Source: Candidatus Rubrivivax defluviihabitans
Lineage (GTDB): Bacteria; Pseudomonadota; Gammaproteobacteria; Burkholderiales; Burkholderiaceae_C
Reading direction: 5' to 3'
Length of the DNA: 64,000 bases
NCBI GenBank assembly: GCA_016709385.1
Contig: JADJMW010000008.1
Coordinates: 1-64,000 of the forward strand
The notes below the pieces were generated by a model that was given only the letters and a program-made list of their open reading frames with translations, searched no databases and was not told the origin of the DNA. Numbering within the stretch: the stretch's first letter is position 1; each line of letters starts with the position of its first letter. This document shows, piece after piece, positions 8,305-16,274 of this stretch. The translations under genes and the position numbers were made by a program.

Positions 8305-8948
8305 GTTCCCAGGTCCTGCAATTCGGCCGACTCGACGATGCGCACGCCGGGTCGGCCATCGGCCAGCGCGCGCCGCAGGGCTCGCGCCACGGTGGCGGCG
8401 GCGATCGGCCGCCAGGTCTTGGGAATGAGCGGCGCCAACGGTGCGGTCAGCGCCAGCGCCAGCCGCTCGCCGGGGCGTGCCGGCTGGCCGAGCGCGCTGC
8501 GGTCGCCGGCCAGCAGCGAAGGCCTGGCGATGACGAGGCTGGCAAAGCCCAGGCCGGCCAAGGCCTCTTCCATCTCGCCCTTGACGCGGTTGTAGAAGCC
8601 AGGCGATCGCGGGCTGGCGCCCAGCGCCGAGACCACCGCGAAGCGCTGCACGCCGGCACTCTGCGCGGCGCGCGCGAAGGCCAGCACGGCGTCGAAATCC
8701 ACGGCGCGAAAGGCGGCCTGCGAACCGGCGGCCTTGATCGTGGTGCCGAGGCAGCAATAGGCTTCAACGGCCCGGGGCAGTGCGGGCAGGGCGGCAAAGT
8801 CGAGCAGGTGCACACGCTGCAGCGGCGCTGCCACGCCTCGTATCTCGAGCGGCCGGCGCACCAGCAGGTGCAGAAGACCGGGCCCATCCCATTGGCGGGC
8901 CAGCTCGCGTCCGATCAGGCCACTGGCGCCGGCAAGCAAGGCTGTCAT
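8301..8948 (-). CDS. NAD(P)-binding oxidoreductase-like protein (atypical SDR)
   Basis: A 215-residue Rossmann protein with an N-terminal GASGLIGREL dinucleotide-binding loop (about residues 6-15) and the segment FAVVSALGASPRSPGFYNRVKG, whose YNRVK supplies the Tyr and Lys of atypical SDRs. It resembles the HTATIP2/YwnB-like group of small NAD(P)-binding proteins. The substrate is unknown. I use the ATG that gives MTALLAGASGLIG; upstream in-frame codons are arginine-rich and poor. It is the first gene of a two-gene unit with the beta-CASP nuclease, overlapping it by ATGA. Confidence 0.8.
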   Translation of the reverse strand: MTALLAGASGLIGRELARQWDGPGLLHLLVRRPLEIRGVAAPLQRVHLLDFAALPALPRAVEAYCCLGTTIKAAGSQAAFRAVDFDAVLAFARAAQSAGVQRFAVVSALGASPRSPGFYNRVKGEMEEALAGLGFASLVIARPSLLAGDRSALGQPARPGERLALALTAPLAPLIPKTWRPIAAATVARALRRALADGRPGVRIVESAELQDLGT

Positions 8949-9008
8949 GCTGGGCAGCCTACCCGAAGCGCGCTGCCGCAGCTTGCGCGCGCGCAACGCA
9001 CGTCGTCG

Positions 9009-9782
9009 TCAGCGGAAGTGTTCGAGCAACCGCTCCAGGGCGATCGTGAACGGCTGCGCCAGCATCGGCAGCGTCAGCAGCAGCCCGAGCAGGCCCAGGC
9101 CCAGCGTGACGGGAAAGCCGATGGCGAAGATGTTGATCTGCGGCGCCACGCGCGAGATGGTGCCCAGGGCGATATTCACGAACAGCAGCATCGTCACCAT
9201 CGGCAGCGCGATCCACAACCCCATGCTGAAGACCTCGGCACCCCAGCGCTGCGGCTGCATCTCGCGCACGAAGGCAAACGGCTCGGGTCCCACCGGAAAG
9301 GCCGCGAAACTCTGCCCCAGGGCCGCGACCACCAGCAGGTGGCCGTTGACGACGATGAACAGCCAGGCCACGATGGCGCCGAAGAAGCGGCTCGCCGCGG
9401 TGGCCGTGCTGGCCGAGAGCGGGTCGAAGAAACCCGCGAAATTCAGCCCCATCTGCAGGCCGATGATCTCGCCGGCGAATTCCACCGCCGCGAAGACCAC
9501 GCGCACCGCGAAGCCCAGCGACAGGCCGATGACCACCTGCTGCACCACCAGCAGCAGCGCCAGCGGCGAGTCCAGTGCGATGCCGGTCACGTCCGGCGGC
9601 AGCTCGGGCAGGCTGGGCTGCGCGGCGATCGCGATCAGCGCCGCCAGCCCGATGCGCACGCGTGTCGGCACCATGCGCGTGCCAAGCACCGGCAGCGCGG
9701 TGAACAGCGCCAGCGCGCGCAGGAAGGGCCACAGCAGCGGCGTGATCCAGGCCAGGACCTGGGCTTCGGTGAAGGTCAGCAC
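9009..9782 (-). CDS. fliR: Flagellar export apparatus membrane protein FliR
   Basis: A 257-residue polytopic membrane protein of the flagellar type III export gate, which forms a helical complex with FliP and FliQ. About six hydrophobic segments are visible, including LAALIAIAAQP, LALLLVVQQVVIGLSLGF and NIFAIGFPVTLGLGLLGLLL. The family motif EIIGLQMGLNFAGFFDP is in the middle. In most genomes fliP, fliQ and fliR are packed together; here fliR is separated from fliQ by 745 bases containing a large inverted repeat, so its expression may depend on read-through or a local promoter. Confidence 0.96.
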   Translation of the reverse strand: MLTFTEAQVLAWITPLLWPFLRALALFTALPVLGTRMVPTRVRIGLAALIAIAAQPSLPELPPDVTGIALDSPLALLLVVQQVVIGLSLGFAVRVVFAAVEFAGEIIGLQMGLNFAGFFDPLSASTATAASRFFGAIVAWLFIVVNGHLLVVAALGQSFAAFPVGPEPFAFVREMQPQRWGAEVFSMGLWIALPMVTMLLFVNIALGTISRVAPQINIFAIGFPVTLGLGLLGLLLTLPMLAQPFTIALERLLEHFR

Positions 9783-9880
9783 GTTCTGTTTGACATCGGG
9801 TGGCGGCGATGGGATGCACCGCGGGGCCGGGTGGGTGCGTTCTGCACTCTGCCGGACTGGCGTTTGGTTGACTGGGGTTG

Positions 9881-10026
9881 ACCCTCACCCTGCCGGGTCC
9901 CGGCCCGGCGGCCGGGTAACTTTCTTCTGCTGGCACAGAAGAAAGTCACCAAAGAAGAGTGCCTGAAGACAAACACCTCTCAGCTCGTTCGGCGCGCTCC
10001 GCATGCCCGGCCCAGCGGGTGACCTG
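9881..10026 (+). repeat. Left arm of a ~145-bp inverted repeat
   Basis: This arm matches the reverse complement of 10287-10431 at well over 90% of positions, with a few substitutions and one-base gaps. It contains its own hairpin at 9919-9946: ACTTTCTTCTG, a six-base loop, then CAGAAGAAAGT (11 paired bases). Similar hairpin-bearing repeats are, to my knowledge, scattered in Burkholderiales genomes, where they give spurious ORF calls; copy number here cannot be judged from one window. Confidence 0.9.
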
Positions 10027-10286
10027 CCACCGTGCGACACATCGCACCCTCCGCTCGCTCGTACGCCACGGCTCGCTTCGCATCGCCGGAATGGGTAGGA
10101 CCCGCTCCGCTGCGCCACCGCGCCACTGCACCACTTCACCTCTGAACCGTTGAACCGCAGCACCATTGCACGATTGCCGAGTCCTCGTGTCCGCATTGGT
10201 GCACCGCTACGGTCGAAGACCAAGGGCGAAGCGCAGCGAGCCCGTAACGTACGAGCGGGCTGCTGTGGCGATCTTCCTCGCGCTGT

Positions 10287-10431
10287 CAGGTCACCCGCTG
10301 GGCCGGGTGTGCGGAGCGCGCCGAACGAGCTGAGGGGTGTTTGTCTTAGGCACTCTTCTTTGGTGACTTTCTTCTGTGCCAGCAGAAGAAAGTTACCCGC
10401 CCGCCGGGGCGGGACCCGGCAGGGTGAAGGT
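10287..10431 (-). repeat. Right arm of the ~145-bp inverted repeat
   Basis: Reverse-complement partner of 9881-10026. It carries the matching small hairpin at 10366-10393 with the same 11-base stem and the complementary six-base loop TGCCAG. The two arms could fold into one long cruciform or RNA stem with the ~260-base middle as loop. The middle also has weaker inverted matches (GCTCGCTCGTACG against CGTACGAGCGGGC). Confidence 0.9.
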
Positions 10432-10527
10432 ACGCCCGTCCTTCCGACACGCGCCGGGGCCGGGCGGTACGAATAGCATCCCGACACACCCCCGTCAGGG
10501 GTCGAACCCCCAGCCCGCGTCATCGCT

Positions 10528-10797
10528 TCAGCCCACGGCCGCAGGAATGGCCTGCAGCACACGCTGCAGATATTCCACCAAGGTCGTCACCATCCACGGT
10601 CCGGCGAAGCCCAGCACGGCGGCGGCGGCCACGACCTTGGGCACGAAGCTCAGCGTGGCCTCGTTGATCTGCGTGGCGGCCTGGAAGATGCTCACCACCA
10701 GGCCCACCACCAGCACCACCCCCAGCACCGGGGCGGCCACCATCAGCAGCACCGTCAGGCCTTGCTGGCCGGCGGCGAGGACTTGTTGTGCGTCCAT
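10528..10797 (-). CDS. fliQ: Flagellar export apparatus membrane protein FliQ
   Basis: An 89-residue protein with two transmembrane helices (LTVLLMVAAPVLGVVLVVGLVVS and VVAAAAVLGFAGPWMVTTLVEY) joined by the conserved FQAATQINEATLSFVPK loop. It is part of the FliPQR export gate. Length and motif match the family exactly. It starts 16 bases after fliP on the same strand and ends at the repeat-bearing interval before fliR. Confidence 0.96.
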   Translation of the reverse strand: MDAQQVLAAGQQGLTVLLMVAAPVLGVVLVVGLVVSIFQAATQINEATLSFVPKVVAAAAVLGFAGPWMVTTLVEYLQRVLQAIPAAVG

Positions 10798-10813
10798 GTC
10801 CGGATCCGGGTTC

Positions 10814-11551
10814 TCAGGAGGCGAACGAAGCCGCCAGCGAACCCAGCAGCAGGTTCCAGCCGTCGGCCAGCACGAACAGCATCAGCTTGAACGGCAGGGC
10901 CACGAGCACGGGGCTCAACATCATCATGCCCAGGCTCATCAGCACGCTGGCCACGATCATGTCGATGATGAGGAAGGGGATGAAGATCATGAAGCCGATC
11001 TGGAACGCGCTCTTCAGCTCGCTCGTCACGAAGGCCGGCACCAGCACAGTGAGCGGCACTTCGGCGCCCTGCACCTCGGCCGGCAACTTGGCCAGGCGGG
11101 CGAACAGCATCACGTCGCTCTGCCTGGTCTGCTTGAGCATGAATTCGCGCAAGGGCTGCACGCCGGTCTTCAGTGCCTCGTCCACCGGCATCGTGCCCGC
11201 GGCGTAGGGCGCCCAGGCCTGTTCGTAGACCTTGTCGAAGGTCGGCGCCATGACGAAGAAGGTGAGGAACAGGCTCATGCCGATGATCACCTGGTTGGGC
11301 GGTGCGGCTTGCGTGCCCAGTGCCTGGCGCAGCAGCGACAGCACGATGACGATGCGCGTGAAGCCCGTCATCAGCAGCAGCACCGCGGGCAGGAACGACA
11401 GCGCGGTGAAGAACAGCAGCGTCTGGATCGGCACCGAATAGCTGGTGCCACCAGCGCCTTGCGCCACCATCAGCGGCAGCCCGCCGGCCGACTGGGCCAG
11501 CGCACCGCCCGTGGCCACGCTCAGCCCGGCCAGCAGCAACGTGCGCCGCAT
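10814..11551 (-). CDS. fliP: Flagellar export apparatus membrane protein FliP
   Basis: A 245-residue export gate protein with an N-terminal signal-like segment (MRRTLLLAGLSVATGGALAQS) and about four hydrophobic helices. Family motifs are LTGFTRIVIVLSLLRQA (here MTGFTRIVIV), ALGTQAAPPNQVIIGMSLFLTFF and SELKSAFQIGFMIFIPFLIID. I chose the ATG that gives a clean signal peptide and leaves a 7-base gap after fliO. An ATG 18 bases upstream would overlap fliO by 11 bases and is an equal alternative. Confidence 0.95.
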   Translation of the reverse strand: MRRTLLLAGLSVATGGALAQSAGGLPLMVAQGAGGTSYSVPIQTLLFFTALSFLPAVLLLMTGFTRIVIVLSLLRQALGTQAAPPNQVIIGMSLFLTFFVMAPTFDKVYEQAWAPYAAGTMPVDEALKTGVQPLREFMLKQTRQSDVMLFARLAKLPAEVQGAEVPLTVLVPAFVTSELKSAFQIGFMIFIPFLIIDMIVASVLMSLGMMMLSPVLVALPFKLMLFVLADGWNLLLGSLAASFAS

Positions 11552-11558
11552 CCCGCGT

Positions 11559-11915
11559 TCAATGCGCATCGCGGCCGGCACCGTTCTGGCGCACGCGTTG
11601 CAGCAGCTGTGCGAAGGCCGGCGGCGGCGGCGCGGCGCTGCCGGCCGCCTGGGCCTGCGGCGCCATCGTGTGCAGCGTGCTGATGCCTTGCGGCGTGACG
11701 CCCAGCACCAGCCACTGCCGGTCTGCGCCCTGGCCTACTTCCACCGTCACCAGCCGCTGCTGCGCCGACAGCGGCAGCACGGCTACCGAACGCGGCGTAC
11801 CGGCAGCGCCGGATGCTGCACCGCCCAGCGGCGTGCGCTTCAGGAACCACAGCACCAGCGGGATCGCCGCCACGACGGCCGCGAACCACAACAGCGAACC
11901 CCATGCAGGCGTCAT
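11559..11915 (-). CDS. fliO: Flagellar biosynthesis protein FliO
   Basis: A 118-residue protein with one N-terminal transmembrane helix (LLWFAAVVAAIPLVLWFL) followed by a small cytoplasmic domain with LPLSAQQRLVTVEVGQGADRQWLVLGVT, typical of FliO, which helps assemble and stabilise FliP. The C-terminal third is alanine/proline-rich. Its place between fliN and fliP is the usual one. The family is poorly conserved, so the call leans on position and topology as well as the motif. Confidence 0.92.
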   Translation of the reverse strand: MTPAWGSLLWFAAVVAAIPLVLWFLKRTPLGGAASGAAGTPRSVAVLPLSAQQRLVTVEVGQGADRQWLVLGVTPQGISTLHTMAPQAQAAGSAAPPPPAFAQLLQRVRQNGAGRDAH

Positions 11916-11929
11916 GTCCGCGCCGGCGC

Positions 11930-12397
11930 TCAGGTGCGGGACAGGCGCCGCATGCGCTCGCTCGGCGTCACGATGTCGGTCAGGCGGATGCCGAACTTGT
12001 CGTTCACCACCACCACCTCGCCCTGGGCGATGAGGTAGCCGTTGACGAGCACGTCCATCGGCTCGCCGGCCAGCGTTTCCAGTTCCACCACCGAGCCCTG
12101 CGCCAGCGCCAGGATGTTCTTGATCGGGATGCGCGTGCGGCCCAGTTCCACCGTCAGCTGCACGGGGATGTCCAGGATCATGTTGATGTCGTTGCCGGCG
12201 CCGGTGGGCAACGTGCCGCCCGCGGCGAAATGGGTGAACGCGGCCGGCGCCACCGACTCGACGGGCGCTGCCACTTCGCTGGCCAGTTCGTGGCCGGCGG
12301 TGGGTGCCGTGCGCGCGGCGGCCCAGTCGGCGGCGGCGGGATCGTCGCGGGTGTCGAACGTGTCGGCGGGCAGGGTCATCTCGGGTTCAGCGGCCAT
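11930..12397 (-). CDS. fliN: Flagellar motor switch protein FliN
   Basis: A 155-residue C-ring protein. The N-terminal ~65 residues are acidic and alanine-rich, and the C-terminal SpoA domain (about residues 72-150) carries ILDIPVQLTVELGRT, LAQGSVVELETLAGEP and DVLVNGYLIAQGEVVVVNDKFGIRLTDI. It forms the base of the rotor C-ring with FliM and receives export complexes through FliH. Its start overlaps the fliM stop by 11 bases, so translation is likely coupled. Confidence 0.97.
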   Translation of the reverse strand: MAAEPEMTLPADTFDTRDDPAAADWAAARTAPTAGHELASEVAAPVESVAPAAFTHFAAGGTLPTGAGNDINMILDIPVQLTVELGRTRIPIKNILALAQGSVVELETLAGEPMDVLVNGYLIAQGEVVVVNDKFGIRLTDIVTPSERMRRLSRT

Positions 12398-13394
12398 CGT
12401 GGTGTGCTCCGAGCCAGCCCACGGTGGAACTGGCGATGAGGCGGTCGATCTTGATCGCGTAGCGGTTGTTGGCGGTGCCGTAGTGGCAGTCGAAGACCGG
12501 CACGCCGTCGACCGTGGCCTGGATCTGCGGGTCCAGGTCGAGCTCGATGAAGTCGCCGGGCTTGAACGAGAGCAACTGCTCCACCGTGGCCGGCGCGTGG
12601 GCCAGTTCGGCTACCAGTTCCACCTCGGCGGCCTGGATCTGCTGCTGCAGCAGGTCGACCCAGCGCCGGTCGGGCTCGGTGCCGTCGGCGGCTTGCTCGG
12701 CGTAAAGCACGTCGCGGATGGGCTCCAGCGCACCGTACGGAAAACACAGGTGCACGGCGCCCGAGCTCTCGCCGATCTCGAAGGTGAAGCTCGTGCTGAC
12801 CACGGTCTCGCCGGGGCTGGCGATATTGACGAACTGCGGCTGCATCTCGGAACGCTGGTATTCCAGCTCCAGCGGGTAGATGCCCTGCCAGGCCTTGCGG
12901 TATTCGGCCACGATGGTGTCGACCAGGCGACGGATGACGCGCAGTTCGGTGGCCGAGAAGTCACGCCCCTCGATGCGGGTGTGGAACTTGCCCACGCCGC
13001 CGAACAAGGCGTCGATCACCGCGAACACCAGGCTCGGGTCGCACACCACCAGCCCGGCGCCGCGCAGCGGCTTGACGCCCACCACGTTGAAGTTGGCCGG
13101 CACCACGATCTCGCGCAGGAAGGCGCTGAACTTGTGCACCCTGACGCTGCCGACGGAGACCTCGGCGGGCCGGCGCATGACCTCGAACAGCCCACCGCGG
13201 ATGTTGCGCGCGAAGCGTTCGTTGACGATCTCCAGCGCCGGCATGCGGCCGCGCACCACGCGCTCGGCGGCGCTGAAGTCGACGCTGCGCACGCCGCCCG
13301 CCGCAGCGGCTTCGGGCTCGGGCGACTCTTCGTCGGCGGTGATGCCTTGCAGCAGCGCGTCGACCTCGTCCTGCGAAAGAATCTGCTGGTTCAT
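12387..13394 (-). CDS. fliM: Flagellar motor switch protein FliM
   Basis: A 335-residue switch protein. The N terminus carries the CheY-P binding segment ILSQDEVDALLQG (residues 5-17), then the CheC-like middle domain, and the SpoA-like C-terminal domain that joins FliN (FKPGDFIELDLDPQ). CheY-P binding here reverses rotation. The length is standard. It lies 28 bases downstream of fliL in the fliLMNOPQ order. Confidence 0.97.
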   Translation of the reverse strand: MNQQILSQDEVDALLQGITADEESPEPEAAAAGGVRSVDFSAAERVVRGRMPALEIVNERFARNIRGGLFEVMRRPAEVSVGSVRVHKFSAFLREIVVPANFNVVGVKPLRGAGLVVCDPSLVFAVIDALFGGVGKFHTRIEGRDFSATELRVIRRLVDTIVAEYRKAWQGIYPLELEYQRSEMQPQFVNIASPGETVVSTSFTFEIGESSGAVHLCFPYGALEPIRDVLYAEQAADGTEPDRRWVDLLQQQIQAAEVELVAELAHAPATVEQLLSFKPGDFIELDLDPQIQATVDGVPVFDCHYGTANNRYAIKIDRLIASSTVGWLGAHHDGR

Positions 13395-13422
13395 GGGCGC
13401 AGCCGGTCGCGTTGCCGCAGGA

Positions 13423-14019
13423 TCACTGGATGATGAAATTGGAGAAGTGCACCGCCTTCACCGGCAGCGTCGCCGCAGCCGCCGGTTGTGTCTTCTTGCC
13501 CTGAGCCGGCGCGTCATCGGCCCGGGCGTCCAGCACTTTGTCGTCGACCTCGTAGCCGAGCGCGCGCGAGGCCTCGCGCCTGATGCGCTCGGCCAGCAGA
13601 GCCTTGCCTTCGCGGCCCAGCAGGTCGGCGGCGGTGCGGTCGCCAATGGCCATCAGCACGTTGTTGCGGATGGCCGGCATGAAGGCCTTGATCTCGTCGC
13701 CGGTCTTGGCGTCTTCGATCTCCAGCGTGATGCCGACCTGGGCATAACGGTCGGCCTGGCGGTCGGCCAGGTTGACGGTGAAGGGGTCCAGCGGCACGAA
13801 GACCGGCGAGGTTCCGCCGTGGCGGCGCACCGCAGCGGGGGTCGTGGCTTCTTCGCCCTCGCCCTCGGCGTCCGATGCACCCGCGTTCCTTTTCAGCAGC
13901 AGGGCGGCGGCGCCGCCGCCGACGACCAGCACGAGCAGCGCGGCCACGGCAACGATGAGGATCAGCTTCTTCTTGATCTTGGCGGGCGGGGGCGCTGCGA
14001 CGGCCGTGGCGGTGGACAT
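13423..14019 (-). CDS. fliL: Flagellar basal body-associated protein FliL
   Basis: A 198-residue single-pass inner-membrane protein with a short lysine-rich cytoplasmic end, one helix (LILIVAVAALLVLVVGGGAAALLL), an acidic linker and a periplasmic domain with VFVPLDPFTVNLAD. It supports stator function at high load. The chosen ATG has a good AGGAGA ribosome site 5-7 bases upstream; an ATG six codons earlier lacks one. The tail after ALGYEVDDKVLDAR is longer than usual (ADDAPAQGKKTQPAAAATLP) before the conserved C-terminal VHFSNFIIQ. It is the first gene of fliLMNOPQ; the ~140 bases upstream hold no convincing promoter. Confidence 0.93.
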   Translation of the reverse strand: MSTATAVAAPPPAKIKKKLILIVAVAALLVLVVGGGAAALLLKRNAGASDAEGEGEEATTPAAVRRHGGTSPVFVPLDPFTVNLADRQADRYAQVGITLEIEDAKTGDEIKAFMPAIRNNVLMAIGDRTAADLLGREGKALLAERIRREASRALGYEVDDKVLDARADDAPAQGKKTQPAAAATLPVKAVHFSNFIIQ

Positions 14020-14160
14020 GCGGTCTCCTGGGAGCATGGCGCCGGAGCCCGCCGCGGTGGCGGCTCTCGGCGTGTCGAGACCATTATTGAGACCGGGGGC
14101 GGCGCGGGAAGCCGTGAAAAGGGCGGCATAAGCGGGCCATCACGACCCGCTGGCGGGCCT

Positions 14161-15789
14161 TCAGGCGACGAGGTCGACCACGCCGCGGCGAGCCGGCGCC
14201 GCGGGGGTGGCGCGCCGTGGCGCTTCGAGGCCGCGATCGCCGCTGGGTATGTTGCCGGGGCCCCCACCGGGCTGGCCCGGCGCATCGCCGCCGTCGCGCT
14301 GGCGCGGCTGCTCGAAGACACCGCCGCCGCTGAGCGTGAGGCCGGCTTCGCGCAGGCTGCCGGCCAACATCGGCATCGACTGCTCCAGGGCCTGGCGCGT
14401 GAGCGCGTGTTCGGCGGCCATGTGCACTTGCGCGGCCTGGCCGTCGATCTGGATGCGTACCGTGACCGGGCCCAGTTCTGCGGGGTGAAGGTGAAGCCGC
14501 GCATGCTGCACGCCTTCGCGCACGAAGGTCGTGAGCTGCGCGCCGAGCTGGCTCGAGAAATCGGCGCTGCCAGGGGCGGCCACAAGGCGGGCCTCGGCCG
14601 GCGTGGCGGGCGCGGCCACGGCGGATATGCCGGCGGGGACCAGAGCCTGACCCATGGGCAGCGAGAGCGCGAACGGGGTGCTGCCGGCTTCGTCGGCGGG
14701 CCGCGCGAATTCGTCGTCCGCAGGCGGGACCTGTGGCGCGACGATCCCCGTCACTGTCGCCTGGCCAGGGCCAGGGCCAGCGCCAGCGCCAGGCCAGGGG
14801 GCCGGCTGCGCAGCCGCGTTCGCCGCATCGGTCGCTACCGCCACGACCGGTTGGCCGACGGCCTGCTGTGCGACGGTCAGCTCCGTGGCCGTTCGATGGC
14901 CTGCGGCATCCGGCGTTTCGCCACTGGGGCTGAAGCGCGGTGCAGTGTCCAGGCCGGCGCCGACGTCGGGTGTGCGGGTCTCGGCCTGGCCCGCCACCGC
15001 TGGCGCGGCCTCGGTGCCGGAATCGCGCGGCATGGGCGCACCAGGCCGGTCGTGGAATGGTGGCGTGGGCACCGCACCCTCGTTGTCCGCAGGGGGCGCG
15101 ACGACGTCGCCCGGTGCCGGCAGGCGTTGCGGCGCCCCCTTGTCGGCGTTGCTGTTCGGTCGTGGCACTACAGGCGGGGGCCCGTTCAGGGGTGGCTTGG
15201 TTCGGTCCGCGGTTGGGGTCGCAGGCAATCCTTGCATGGGAGCCGGCGTGAGGAGCGGGGCCGATTGCCGCACCTCCGGGGGGGCGGCTTCGGTGGCCGT
15301 GTCGCGCGGCATCGGCGCGCCGGGCTGGTCGTGGAAAGGCGGTGCGGGCACCGCGGGGGCGCCGTCCGATGGCGGCAGCACGATGCCACCCGGTGCAGGT
15401 TCGGGCGGTCGCGGCGCATCCGGCGGCGGCTTGAGCCCGTACGCCGGCGGTGTGCGTGCAAGGTCCTCCGAAGCGATCCTCGTGCGCAGCCCATGCCGCG
15501 CGTTCAGCTCCGTGAGCAGCTTGTCGGTGTCGTCGCCGGTCGCGCCTGGAGCCTGAACGACCTTGGTGGCCTGTGGCCCGCGATCTGCCGGCGGGGCCGC
15601 CAGGGCTCGGGCGGGCTTGACGAGCGCAGGGACCGGTTCGTGGGCCATGCGCTGCAGCGCACGCGGGAAGACCCCCGGGTGGCCGTCATCGGCGTTGCCG
15701 GGGCGCATGTCGACCGAAGCGCTGGCCGCCCGCGCCTGTGGGGTCGTCAGCTTGGCCGTGGCAGCCACGAGGGGGATGGCGGTGATCAT
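14161..15789 (-). CDS. fliK: Flagellar hook-length control protein FliK
   Basis: A 542-residue secreted molecular ruler. The long N-terminal part is proline/alanine-rich and low in complexity. The C-terminal FliK domain is recognisable by LHLHPAELGPVTVRIQIDGQAAQVHM and LREAGLTLSGG. An internal duplication of about 39 residues occurs at residues 131-169 and 224-262 (both with PPFHD, PGAPMPRD and TEAAP), about 93 residues apart. The start MITAIPLVAATAKL is an ATG just below fliJ; the frame is open 13 codons further up but overlaps fliJ. Confidence 0.9.
   Translation of the reverse strand: MITAIPLVAATAKLTTPQARAASASVDMRPGNADDGHPGVFPRALQRMAHEPVPALVKPARALAAPPADRGPQATKVVQAPGATGDDTDKLLTELNARHGLRTRIASEDLARTPPAYGLKPPPDAPRPPEPAPGGIVLPPSDGAPAVPAPPFHDQPGAPMPRDTATEAAPPEVRQSAPLLTPAPMQGLPATPTADRTKPPLNGPPPVVPRPNSNADKGAPQRLPAPGDVVAPPADNEGAVPTPPFHDRPGAPMPRDSGTEAAPAVAGQAETRTPDVGAGLDTAPRFSPSGETPDAAGHRTATELTVAQQAVGQPVVAVATDAANAAAQPAPWPGAGAGPGPGQATVTGIVAPQVPPADDEFARPADEAGSTPFALSLPMGQALVPAGISAVAAPATPAEARLVAAPGSADFSSQLGAQLTTFVREGVQHARLHLHPAELGPVTVRIQIDGQAAQVHMAAEHALTRQALEQSMPMLAGSLREAGLTLSGGGVFEQPRQRDGGDAPGQPGGGPGNIPSGDRGLEAPRRATPAAPARRGVVDLVA
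15004..15120 (-). repeat. Second copy of the internal fliK duplication
   Basis: This stretch encodes GDVVAPPAD, then PPFHDRPGAPMPRD and TEAAP, matching 15283-15399 at DNA and protein level. Both copies lie in the variable ruler part of FliK, where length changes are expected to alter hook length. Confidence 0.8.
15283..15399 (-). repeat. First copy of the internal fliK duplication
   Basis: Encodes GGIVLPPSD, then PPFHDQPGAPMPRD and TEAAP. The pair are direct repeats about 280 bases apart in the same frame, so unequal recombination between them would add or remove about 93 codons without breaking the gene. Confidence 0.8.
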
Positions 15790-15799
15790 GGTCAGGTCT

Positions 15800-16258
15800 T
15801 CAATGTGTGGCGGGCAGCGCGTCGGCATGCCGGCGGCGATGCCGTTGCACGGCAGCGTCGTCGCTGCGTCGCTGCTCCAGCCGTGCCGCCACGAGTCGCT
15901 GTTCCTGCGCCCGGCGCTCGAGCAGCTTGCGCACCGAGGCCACGCGGGTCTCGTGCGCCAGCAGCGTGCCGCGCAGCTGCAGCACGCGCGCTTCGGCCGT
16001 CTGCAGCTGGCCGTTTTGCTGGCCCAGGGCCTGGTCCAGGCGCTGCATGAAGTTGCGGTGGCAGTGCAGCAGTTCGACCGGTGCCGTGCTGCCGGCCCGC
16101 GTGGGGCCGCGCTCGTGATATTCGCCGCGGTAAGTGTGCAGCTGTTCGGCCTGCAGCCGCAGCCGGTGCGCAGCCTGTTCGGCGTGCAGCAGCGCGGCCA
16201 GCGCCTCGTCGCGCTGGCGCACGGCGTGTTCGAGCAGGGTGTGCAATGCGGTGGTCAT
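15800..16258 (-). CDS. fliJ: Flagellar export chaperone/ATPase stalk protein FliJ
   Basis: A 152-residue, highly charged, almost wholly helical protein predicted to form a two-stranded coiled coil, as FliJ does in the centre of the FliI hexamer. It starts MTTALHTLLEHAVRQRDEA and has Arg/Gln/Leu heptad-like runs throughout (RKLLERRAQEQRLVAARLEQRR). The sequence itself is weakly conserved; the position between fliI and fliK is decisive. Confidence 0.9.
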   Translation of the reverse strand: MTTALHTLLEHAVRQRDEALAALLHAEQAAHRLRLQAEQLHTYRGEYHERGPTRAGSTAPVELLHCHRNFMQRLDQALGQQNGQLQTAEARVLQLRGTLLAHETRVASVRKLLERRAQEQRLVAARLEQRRSDDAAVQRHRRRHADALPATH

Positions 16259-16274
16259 CGGGTTCGGCCTCGGG

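Larger units (their letters stand above)
9783..10527. other. Non-coding interval splitting fliQ and fliR
   Basis: No believable gene lies in this 745-base interval. It holds two inverted arms of about 145 bases with roughly 260 bases between them. Short open frames here read through the arms (for example HSSLVTFFCASRRKLP on both sides) and are by-products of the repeat. The interval splits genes that are normally adjacent, so the element was probably inserted into a pre-existing fliQ-fliR junction. No transposase, integrase or target duplication was recognised. Confidence 0.8.

Noticed and set aside
10150..10476. 108-codon open frame in the fliQ-fliR interval
   Set aside because: It reads through the inverted repeat arm, and a mirror-image peptide appears at the other arm; no ribosome site.
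14131..14151. Hairpin between fliK and fliL
   Set aside because: Only a six-base stem with a long loop and no T tract; may be chance in GC-rich DNA.
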